From positions 1-16,589 of the forward strand of contig CAZXWK010000041.1 of the NCBI GenBank assembly GCA_964644675.1: 16,589 nucleotides of DNA, in the 5' to 3' direction. The first letter of the stretch is position 1. Each line of letters starts with the position of its first letter. Origin of the DNA: CAZXWK01 sp964644675. Its GTDB lineage: Bacteria; Actinomycetota; Coriobacteriia; Anaerosomatales; JAAXUF01. The notes under the pieces were generated by a model. That model was not told the origin of the DNA, ran no database searches, and worked only from the letters and a program-made list of their open reading frames with translations. Positions 1 to 5,261 of the stretch are shown in pieces. The position numbers and the translations under genes are program-made.

Positions 1-944
1 AGGTACTTCGCGACCGCGAGCGCGTTGTCGCTGTGGCGCTGGACGCGCAGCGAGAGCGTCTCGACGCCCAGCAGGAACTGCTGCGCGTTGAACGGCGAGA
101 GCGAGCTGCCCAAGTCGCGGAGCAGGTTGACGCGGGCGCGGATGCCGAAGGCGACGTTGCCCAGGCCCGGGAAGTCGCCGAAGACGTCCCAGAACTTCAG
201 GCCGTGGTAGCTCGGGTCCGGCTCGGTGAAGCCGGGGTGGCGGCCCTGCGACCAGTCGAAGTTGCCGCCGTCGATCAAGATGCCGCCGATCGAGGTGCCG
301 TGCCCGCCGAGCCACTTGGTCAGCGACTCGATGACGACCGCGGCGCCGTGCTCGATCGGACGGAAGAGGTACGGGGTCGCGAAGGTGTTGTCGACGAAGA
401 GCGGGATGCCCAGCTCGCGGCCGGCCGTCGCCAGCGCCCCGATGTTGGGGACGTCGAGGCGCGGGTTGCCGATCGTCTCGACGAACCACGCGGTGGTGGT
501 GTCGTCGCTCGCGTCCACGAAACCCTGGACGTCGGTCGGCTCGACGAAGCGGACCGTGATGCCCAGGCGGCGGAACGTGTGCAGGAAGATGTTCCAGGTG
601 CCGCCGTACAGCGAGGTGGACGCGACGATGCTGCCGCCCGAGTCGGTGACGTTGAGCAGGCCGAGCACCTCGGCGGCGTGACCGGACGAGAGCGCGAGGG
701 CGGCGGTGCCGCCGTGAAGCGCGGCGATGCGCTGCTCGAGCACGTCGTTGGTCGGGTTCATGATGCGCGAGTAGATGTTGCCGAAAGCGCGCAGGCCGAA
801 CAGGTCGGCGGCGTGGTCGGTGTCCTTGAAGTTGTAGGCGACCGTCTGGTAGATCGGCACGGCACGCGAGCCGGTCGTGGGATCGGGCGCGGCGCCGCCG
901 TGGACGGCAAGGGTGTCGAAACGCGGGGTGTTCGAGTCGCTCAT
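1..944 (-). CDS. metY: O-acetylhomoserine aminocarboxypropyltransferase (sulfhydrylase), 5' part
   Basis: PLP-dependent enzyme of the Cys/Met metabolism family that makes homocysteine from O-acetylhomoserine and sulfide in the cytoplasm (direct sulfhydrylation route to methionine). The first 314 codons are present; the gene leaves the window at its left edge, so the C-terminal quarter or so is missing. Visible family features: the start SNTPRFDTLAVHGG, the VPIYQTVAYNF segment, YSRIMNPTNDVLEQRIAALHGG (phosphate-binding region), SSGHAAEVLGLLN, ETIGNPRLDVPNI, and the PLP lysine K210 in ESLTKWLGGHGTSIGG. The start ATG (942-944) has GAGG at 954-957 nine bases upstream. It is preceded by a Met-rich leader ORF and hairpins that probably control it. 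MetY is favoured over cystathionine gamma-synthase by the long GGILIDGGNFDW and YHGLKFWDVFGD segments typical of the sulfhydrylase. Confidence 0.95.
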   Translation of the reverse strand, partial: MSDSNTPRFDTLAVHGGAAPDPTTGSRAVPIYQTVAYNFKDTDHAADLFGLRAFGNIYSRIMNPTNDVLEQRIAALHGGTAALALSSGHAAEVLGLLNVTDSGGSIVASTSLYGGTWNIFLHTFRRLGITVRFVEPTDVQGFVDASDDTTTAWFVETIGNPRLDVPNIGALATAGRELGIPLFVDNTFATPYLFRPIEHGAAVVIESLTKWLGGHGTSIGGILIDGGNFDWSQGRHPGFTEPDPSYHGLKFWDVFGDFPGLGNVAFGIRARVNLLRDLGSSLSPFNAQQFLLGVETLSLRVQRHSDNALAVAKY

Positions 945-1067
945 GGTTACCAGCCTCTTTCTGGGTTCGTGTCTGATGGGGACGATACCCGACCCGCCGC
1001 TTTCTAGCGGAGGTCGGCCGAAGGCCGCCCGGATCCGGCGCATGCGCCGTTAGACCCGGGCTGGGTC
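945..1067 (-). promoter_or_regulatory. Candidate metY attenuator region with competing hairpins
   Basis: Read on the minus strand, several structures follow the Met codons. GACCC (1063-1067) pairs with GGGTC (1053-1057). GGCGCATGCGCC (1038-1049) is a palindrome. CGGCC/GGCCG form a hairpin at 1015-1027. A 12-pair hairpin with one bulged C spans 989-1017 around an AGAA loop, and its loop begins inside the leader stop codon. The last two share 1015-1017 and cannot both form fully. CCAGCC (1059-1064), just after the Met run, is complementary to GGCTGG (950-955), which includes the end of the metY ribosome binding site. No T-run follows any hairpin, so translational or Rho-type control is more likely than an intrinsic terminator. 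The mechanism is inference. Confidence 0.5.
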
Positions 1068-1111
1068 ATCATCATGTCCATCATCATCACGAACTCAGAC
1101 GGGCGAACCAT
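1004..1111 (-). CDS. Methionine-rich leader peptide upstream of metY (35 aa)
   Basis: A short ORF read in the same direction as metY and ending 59 bases before its start. It begins ATG at 1109-1111 and stops at TAG 1004-1006. Codons 9-15 read MMMDMMM, so six of seven consecutive codons are ATG (1067-1087), followed by TQPGSNGACAGSG and ending SADLR. An uninterrupted AAGGAGGT Shine-Dalgarno lies at 1126-1133; the 14-base gap to ATG is longer than ideal. Clustered codons for the pathway end product next to the biosynthetic gene are the hallmark of ribosome-mediated attenuation (as in trp, leu, ilv and Cys-rich actinobacterial leaders). That this one senses Met-tRNA supply is inference. It is too short for similarity evidence; the product is probably not functional as a protein. 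Confidence 0.72.
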   Translation of the reverse strand: MVRPSEFVMMMDMMMTQPGSNGACAGSGRPSADLR

Positions 1112-1197
1112 GATCTCTCGAACACACCTCCTTCGCGCTTCTCGGGCCGGCATCGCCGGCTGGGTGCGGAGCGGAGAGCGCCCCGCGGGTTCCGCAC

Positions 1198-1226
1198 AGT
1201 TTCGGGGCTGACCGGTCGCGGGTCAA
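1198..1226 (-). promoter_or_regulatory. Candidate promoter for leader peptide and metY
   Basis: On the minus strand, TTGACC (1221-1226) is followed after exactly 17 bases by GAAACT (1198-1203), a fair -35 and a weak -10. Transcription would start near 1191, giving about 80 bases before the leader ATG at 1111. That untranslated stretch holds a GTGCGGA/TCCGCAC inverted repeat (about 1175-1198) and a GCCGGC-ATC-GCCGGC hairpin (about 1147-1161). No known riboswitch core was recognised in it. Confidence 0.35.
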
Positions 1227-1316
1227 GAGGGCAATCCGCACCTCGGCGATGGTGGTTTCTCGGCGGGTGACCCGCACGCACCCGCGGACGACGCCCGGGC
1301 GGCGCCCGACGCGCGC

Positions 1317-1322
1317 TATAGT
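1317..1322 (+). promoter_or_regulatory. Candidate -10 element for flavin reductase-GNAT pair
   Basis: TATAGT stands out in very GC-rich surroundings, 68 bases before the start codon at 1390. No convincing -35 is seen 16-18 bases upstream. It would drive the plus-strand pair divergently from the metY leader. Confidence 0.35.
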
Positions 1323-1389
1323 CTACGGGTGCCGCGTGCGGCTTTCGACGTGGCAGTTCGGCACCTCCGACCTGCGAAAGGACGCATCC

Positions 1390-1980
1390 ATGAAGAAGCG
1401 ACTCGGCCCCCTGGAGCGGCTGTACCCGATGCCCGCGGTCTTCGTGCTGGGCGGCACGATGGAGCACGCCGACGCGCTCGCCTGCGCGTGGATCAACGTC
1501 GTCGCGTCCACGCCGCCCACCGTGGCGATGGGCATCCGCAAGAACCGCCGCACCCTCGAGCTCATCCGAGAGACCGGCGAGTTCACCGTCAACGTCCCCG
1601 ACACCTCCCTCGTCGCCGCGCTCGACTACTGCGGCATCGTGAGCGGCCGCGCCTCCGCCGAGAAGCTCGCTGACGCCGGACTCACGCTCGAGCCGGGCGC
1701 GGTCGTCTCGGCGCCGCTGATCGCCGAGTGCCCGTACAACCTCGAGTGCCGCGTCAGCCAGGAGGTCGTCGTGGGCGAGTACGTGGTGGTGTTCGGCGAG
1801 ATCGTCGAGGCGCACGCGCAGGAGGACATCCTGCGACCGGGCACCGACGTCGTCGAGATGGACGCGCTCGACCCGCTCGTCTACATCCCCGGGGCGCGCG
1901 AGTACCGCGCGCTGGGCGCCAAGGTCGCCGACGCGTACTCGGTGGGCAAGCAGCTCAAGCCGGCGGCGACCGATGAGTGA
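1390..1980 (+). CDS. Flavin reductase-like FMN-binding split-barrel protein
   Basis: A 196-residue protein of the flavin reductase / NADH-FMN oxidoreductase-like family, which binds FMN and reduces flavin or transfers electrons to a partner in the cytoplasm. Family features: an N-terminal strand PMPAVFVLGGT; the segment ADALACAWINVVASTPPTVAMGIRKNRRTLELIRETGEFTVNVP (FMN phosphate-binding core, about residues 28-71); GIVSGRASAEKLADAGLTLEPGAVVSAPLIAECPYNLECRV; and a C-terminal strand VVVFGEIVEAH. The ATG at 1390 is chosen over a longer upstream reading because AAAGGA lies at 1377-1382, seven bases before it, and homology-like sequence begins there. The exact substrate cannot be told; many such proteins are small flavoproteins of anaerobes. 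Its stop overlaps the next start (ATGAGTGA), indicating translational coupling. Confidence 0.88.
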   Translation: MKKRLGPLERLYPMPAVFVLGGTMEHADALACAWINVVASTPPTVAMGIRKNRRTLELIRETGEFTVNVPDTSLVAALDYCGIVSGRASAEKLADAGLTLEPGAVVSAPLIAECPYNLECRVSQEVVVGEYVVVFGEIVEAHAQEDILRPGTDVVEMDALDPLVYIPGAREYRALGAKVADAYSVGKQLKPAATDE

Positions 1981-2452
1981 GGCGGGCGAACGCGAGTACG
2001 TCATCCGGCTCGCGAAGCGCGAGGAAGCCGAGCAGATCGCCGAAGTCGTCCGCGCGGGCTTCGCGAGCGAGGCCGAGTTGTACGGCGAGATCCCGCCGCT
2101 GCGCGAATCGGCGGCCGATGTCGAGGCCACGTTCGACGGCGGCGACCTGACGTTCGTGGCGGAGGCCGACGGCACCATCATCGGCACGGTCCGGGGCGAG
2201 ACGGCCGCGAACGGCTCGCTCGTCCTGCGCCGGCTCGCGGTGCTGCCACGGTGGCGCCGCAAGGGGGTCGCTCGCGCGCTCATGGTGGCGCTCGAGGCGG
2301 CATACCCCGACGCGCCGCACTTCGAGCTGTTCACCGGCAGCCGCTCGACCGCCGCGCTGTCGCTCTACGAGTCGCTCGGCTACCGGCGCATCCGTGCCGA
2401 GGAGGTCGCTCCCGGACTCGAGCTGGTCACGCTCGAGAAGCGGGCGCGCTAG
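1973..2452 (+). CDS. GNAT-family N-acetyltransferase
   Basis: A 159-residue single-domain acetyltransferase that would move an acetyl group from acetyl-CoA to an amine; the substrate is unknown. The N-terminal strand and helix EYVIRLAKREEAEQIAEVVRAGF, the strand DLTFVAEADGTIIGTVRGE, and the acetyl-CoA motif A LRRLAVLPRWRRKGVARALM (R-R-K-G-V-A pyrophosphate loop, about residues 84-103) are typical, as is the late motif FTGSRSTAALSLYESLGYR (motif B, with the usual Tyr/Leu-Gly-Tyr-Arg ending). It starts inside the end of the flavin reductase gene with an 8-base overlap, so the two are probably co-translated. Its last four bases overlap the stop of the convergent membrane protein gene, leaving no room for a separate terminator. 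Confidence 0.92.
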   Translation: MSEAGEREYVIRLAKREEAEQIAEVVRAGFASEAELYGEIPPLRESAADVEATFDGGDLTFVAEADGTIIGTVRGETAANGSLVLRRLAVLPRWRRKGVARALMVALEAAYPDAPHFELFTGSRSTAALSLYESLGYRRIRAEEVAPGLELVTLEKRAR

Positions 2453-2826
2453 AGGCTACCGACCGGACGAGGGCCGTCCCCCGCGTCGCCATCGGCGAAG
2501 GGGCGGAATCGGCGCGCGTAGCGGGCCGCGACCAAGGCCCCGAGCAGCGCGCCGGGGAGCAGTGTCACCCAGGTCATGACGCGCCACGCGAACGGCGCGT
2601 CCGCCGGCCAGAAGTCGATGAGGAAGAGCTCGGGGATCGGCGCGACCAGCGCGCAAGCGACCGCGACGAGCCGAGTCGCCCGGTCGCTGGCGAGAACGCC
2701 TAGCTGGCGCCCGACCACGATGCCGAAACCGGTCAGGACTGCGGCCGTCACGCCCGGCAACAGCAGGAAGACGGTCACCACGCCGAGCAACTCGGTGGCG
2801 ATGAACCCCCACGCCGGATCAGGCAT
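2449..2826 (-). CDS. Small hydrophobic integral membrane protein, unknown function
   Basis: A 125-residue protein with three clear hydrophobic segments, about residues 8-39 (long enough for one long or two short passes), 52-73 and 80-102. A positively charged stretch ARYARRFRPF follows the last segment, and the tail is Asp/Gly/Pro-rich. No family was recognised. The start ATG (2824-2826) has AGGGGG about seven bases upstream, and that site lies across the end of the preceding gene. The 12-base gap suggests it is the last gene of an operon with the secreted protein at 2839-3900. Coding on this strand is supported by the membrane-like composition; the opposite-strand readings here are low-complexity shadows. 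Its 3' end overlaps the GNAT gene by four bases. Confidence 0.7.
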   Translation of the reverse strand: MPDPAWGFIATELLGVVTVFLLLPGVTAAVLTGFGIVVGRQLGVLASDRATRLVAVACALVAPIPELFLIDFWPADAPFAWRVMTWVTLLPGALLGALVAARYARRFRPFADGDAGDGPRPVGSL

Positions 2827-2838
2827 GGCGTCCGCCCC

Positions 2839-3900
2839 CTACCTCACCGCGAACGACGCATACGGCGTGGTCGTCCCTGCGATCCAGTCCACGCCGGCGG
2901 CCTTCGCGTAGACGCGATACGTCCCACGCTTCTTCAGTCGGAGACTCAGCTGATAGGTGTGCGCGTACGGCGAGACCGTGGCGCGGTACGTGCCGACCTT
3001 GACCCAACGGCGCCCGCTCCTGCGCGTCACGACGAGCTTGACGTCCGGGGCCGCGCCGACCTCGCTACCGGGCAGGACCGTGCCCTTCACGGTGAACCGG
3101 CGCGCCCGCCGTACTCTGGAAGGCACGACCGGCCGGGACAGGTTCCACTGAGGGGTGGCGCGAACGACCGCGGACGCACACGGCTGCAGCGCGGCGTCGC
3201 CCTCGTACACAAACCGGTAGAGCGCCGGAGCGGTGACCGTCGGATGGGCCTCGGTCCCCAGTGAGCCCGCGGTGACCTTCGAGGGGATCACCACGAACGT
3301 GAGTCCGTCGGTGGAGGCCTCGAGCCTGCTCTTGAGCACGGCGTTTACGCCGGGCTCGGTCGCATACAGCCGTGCGTAGACCGTGAACGCGCGCTTGTAG
3401 GGAATCGTCACGCTCGACGAAGCCCTCGCCTTGTCGGAGTAGAAGCCGAGCGGGGCCGACCAGCCGGACGGCCCCACGATCGGCACGACCTGGAACGCCG
3501 AGGACTCCACGCCAACGGCCGGCCACACGATCTTGTACCAGACCGGGCCCGCCACGCTGAAGCTGGCCGTGGAGTACTCGCCGGGAGCGGACTCGGCGAC
3601 AGGCACGGCCGTCGGACCGAACGACTTGCCGTCGCGCGACGAGTAGAGCTTCGCAGCCTGGCCGGTGAGCGGCAGATCGCTCGCATTCAGCAGGTCTGCG
3701 GTAAGGCGAGTCCGCTCTCCCACGAGCGGCTTGGCGCCTCCCGTGCCACTCGCCCAGATCGCCGAGGAATACGCGCCGACGACCTGTGCGTTCACGTCTG
3801 ACGACGCGGGCGCCGCCGCCACGAGCGTACCGAGAAGGACGAGTGAGAGCAGCGCGGCCAGAGCGGTCCGGACTGCGAACGTACGAGAACGACGTGTCAC
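2839..3900 (-). CDS. Secreted protein with three Ig-like beta repeats (paralog A)
   Basis: A 353-residue exported protein of unknown role. Residues 1-33 form a signal peptide (MTRRSRTFAVRT, a hydrophobic ALAALLSLVLLGTLVAAA core, then a likely cut after APA). The rest appears to hold three related beta-sandwich units, each with a basic or aromatic first strand, an S-x-DG-x-x-F or similar hairpin and a final Y-R/K-x-x-Y strand: about 55-130 (LTADLLN, SSRDGKSF, VWYKIVWPA), 160-245 (FTVYARLY, STDGLTF, YRFVYEGDA) and 255-353 (FTVKGTVLPG, VKVGTYRATVS, YRVYAKAAG). The start is GTG (3898-3900) with GGGGAGGAG seven bases upstream. It is a close relative of the next gene, so the two likely arose by tandem duplication. 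Cell-surface binding or structural roles are possible but not shown. Confidence 0.8.
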   Translation of the reverse strand: MTRRSRTFAVRTALAALLSLVLLGTLVAAAPASSDVNAQVVGAYSSAIWASGTGGAKPLVGERTRLTADLLNASDLPLTGQAAKLYSSRDGKSFGPTAVPVAESAPGEYSTASFSVAGPVWYKIVWPAVGVESSAFQVVPIVGPSGWSAPLGFYSDKARASSSVTIPYKRAFTVYARLYATEPGVNAVLKSRLEASTDGLTFVVIPSKVTAGSLGTEAHPTVTAPALYRFVYEGDAALQPCASAVVRATPQWNLSRPVVPSRVRRARRFTVKGTVLPGSEVGAAPDVKLVVTRRSGRRWVKVGTYRATVSPYAHTYQLSLRLKKRGTYRVYAKAAGVDWIAGTTTPYASFAVR

Positions 3901-3938
3901 GGCCGTCTCCTCCCCAAGCGACGAACGGTCGACTTCAC

Positions 3939-3944
3939 TCTATA
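3939..3944 (-). promoter_or_regulatory. Candidate -10 element for secreted paralog A
   Basis: On the minus strand TATAGA lies 39 bases before the GTG start at 3900, in the 82-base gap between the two paralogs. The -35 region is not recognisable. It suggests paralog A has its own promoter, separate from paralog B. Confidence 0.35.
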
Positions 3945-3982
3945 CCTACCGCCGCCCGCGAGGGTGCGTCACCGCGTCACGA

Positions 3983-5059
3983 CTACCTGACTCGGATCAT
4001 GGCGTAGTCCCGCGTGACGCTGGCCGCGAGGCCCTGGGACGCCGGCATCTCGACGTAAGCGCGGTACTTACCCGGGGTCTTCAGTCTGATTCTGAGTTCG
4101 TACATCCCCGTCGGAGCGGGCGACACCCAGTAGCTGCCCGCCTTGACCCACTTCTTGCCCTTCGCCCGCTTCAGGACGATCTTCACGCGCGGCGCGAAGC
4201 CCTGCGACGGCCCGGGATAAACCGTGCCTCGAAGCGAGAACCGCTTGTTCCGCCTCACCGTGACATTCGAAGGCGGTCTGGGATTCCAAGCAGGCGACAC
4301 CCGTATCGGCGTAGAGGCGCACGCCCCCAATACCGCATCGCCCGGGTACGCGAACCGGAAGTAGCGCGGGCTCAAGGACTGGAGTTGCGGGCAGTACTCG
4401 ATCCTCTGCCATCCGGCGTAGGGAAAGGCGACGTAGGTGAAGGTCAGTCCGTCATCCGATGACTCGACCCTCGTACGAGGAACGGGATCGATGCCGGGCT
4501 GCGTCCCTGTCAACTGGGAGTGCATGATGAAGCGGCTCATGAACGGCGCCGTGAAGTCCACCGCGGTGTATCCCCGGCTCGAGGCGTATCCGAGCGTCTG
4601 GGACCAGGCGGAGGGCGTCGGCACCGGGGTCACGTGAATCACCGGGGACTGCACGCCGAGGTCCGGCCAGACGAACATGTACCACACCGGACCGGCGACA
4701 CTGAAGGCCTCCGTCTCGTACGTCCCGGCCTCGAACGCGGACTCCTCTACGTACAGGTCGACCGGGCGGAACGTGACGCCATCGGCGGAGGAGACGACCA
4801 CGCAGGCCGCGCCGGACAACTCGTTGTCGTCCGCATCCCAGAGGTATGCCTCCAGGGCGACGTCTTCCCCCAGGCGAGGGGTCATCATCGAAGGTGAGAA
4901 GGTGCCGGCGTAGTCGCTGTAGGCACCGGACGACTCAGGTATCACTTCAGCGGCGGTTCCCGCAACGGCGCTCCGCACAGGCGCGACCAGCACGCAGACG
5001 AGCGCCATCACGAAGAAAGCGACGCGAACAGAGCCTCTGTGTCCCACGATCGTTGCCAC
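3983..5059 (-). CDS. Secreted protein with three Ig-like beta repeats (paralog B)
   Basis: A 358-residue exported protein, paralogous to the downstream gene. Shared marks include T-x-AFSVAGPVWYMFVWPDLGVQS, the S-x-DGLTFTYV hairpin, YFRFAYPGDAVLGACAS and the C-terminal unit (NKRFSLRGTVYPG, KKWVKAGSYWVSPAP, YELRIRLKTPGKYRAYVEMP). The signal peptide is VATIVGHRGSVRV, then AFFVMALVCVLVAPV and a cut near SAVAG. I choose the GTG at 5057-5059 because GGGAGGG (5065-5071) lies five bases upstream and the length then matches its sister. ATG 5072-5074 and ATG 5171-5173 are in frame but lack a ribosome binding site, and the longest form would put 38 extra residues before the signal peptide. The function is unknown; cell envelope localisation is inferred. 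Confidence 0.8.
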   Translation of the reverse strand: MATIVGHRGSVRVAFFVMALVCVLVAPVRSAVAGTAAEVIPESSGAYSDYAGTFSPSMMTPRLGEDVALEAYLWDADDNELSGAACVVVSSADGVTFRPVDLYVEESAFEAGTYETEAFSVAGPVWYMFVWPDLGVQSPVIHVTPVPTPSAWSQTLGYASSRGYTAVDFTAPFMSRFIMHSQLTGTQPGIDPVPRTRVESSDDGLTFTYVAFPYAGWQRIEYCPQLQSLSPRYFRFAYPGDAVLGACASTPIRVSPAWNPRPPSNVTVRRNKRFSLRGTVYPGPSQGFAPRVKIVLKRAKGKKWVKAGSYWVSPAPTGMYELRIRLKTPGKYRAYVEMPASQGLAASVTRDYAMIRVR

Positions 5060-5103
5060 CAGTTCCCTCCCCATCGGCCGAACCCGTCGGCGTCCCCTGA
5101 ACG

Positions 5104-5109
5104 ACGCTA
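5104..5109 (-). promoter_or_regulatory. Weak candidate -10 for secreted paralog B
   Basis: On the minus strand TAGCGT lies 45 bases before the chosen GTG. No -35 was found. It is listed only because the gene must be transcribed from the 5060-5261 divergent gap. Confidence 0.2.
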
Positions 5110-5176
5110 CACCATGCCGGCACTGCCTGCGACTCTCCGCGTGGTCTCCAGCAATTCCGACAAACCTGGTCATCTT

Positions 5177-5194
5177 TCTTGACCACAGTCAAGA
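5177..5194. promoter_or_regulatory. FNR/CRP-family-like operator (perfect palindrome)
   Basis: TCTTGAC-CACA-GTCAAGA is a perfect 7-bp inverted repeat with a 4-base spacer; the core TTGAC-N4-GTCAA has the form of FNR/CRP-family sites (E. coli FNR: TTGAT-N4-ATCAA). Its centre (5185.5) is about 41.5 bases before the start predicted from the -10 at 5215-5220, the class II activator position. It lies between the DUF438 gene and secreted paralog B. Which regulator binds is not encoded in the window. Confidence 0.65.
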
Positions 5195-5214
5195 ACACGC
5201 GACCGAATGCGGGT

Positions 5215-5220
5215 AATGAT
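5215..5220 (+). promoter_or_regulatory. Candidate -10 element for the DUF438-PAS gene
   Basis: AATGAT matches four of six consensus positions in an AT-rich patch (GGTAATGATG). Transcription would begin near 5227, 35 bases before the ATG. The lack of a proper -35 is what one expects at a promoter activated from the FNR-like site upstream. Confidence 0.45.
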
Positions 5221-5261
5221 GAAGCGCGCCCTGCGTACGCGCCGACCTCCCAGGAGGAGTC

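Noticed and set aside
1067..1087. Reading the ATG run on the plus strand as a His cluster (CAT codons)
   Set aside because: No plus-strand ribosome binding site or sensible ORF goes with it; the minus strand has the perfect Shine-Dalgarno and the metY context.
1111..1200. SAM-type riboswitch upstream of metY
   Set aside because: Searched the minus strand by eye for SAM-I/IV-like cores and found none; only simple inverted repeats are present. A covariance-model scan would settle it.
1325..1337. T-box-like stretch ACGGGTGCCGCG before the flavin reductase gene
   Set aside because: It only partly matches the AGGGTGGNACCGCG core, lies immediately after the -10, and has no specifier stem or terminator.
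1087..2334. 415-codon minus-strand open frame opposite the flavin reductase and GNAT genes
   Set aside because: Low-complexity shadow of two recognised genes, and it overlaps the leader peptide region in another frame.
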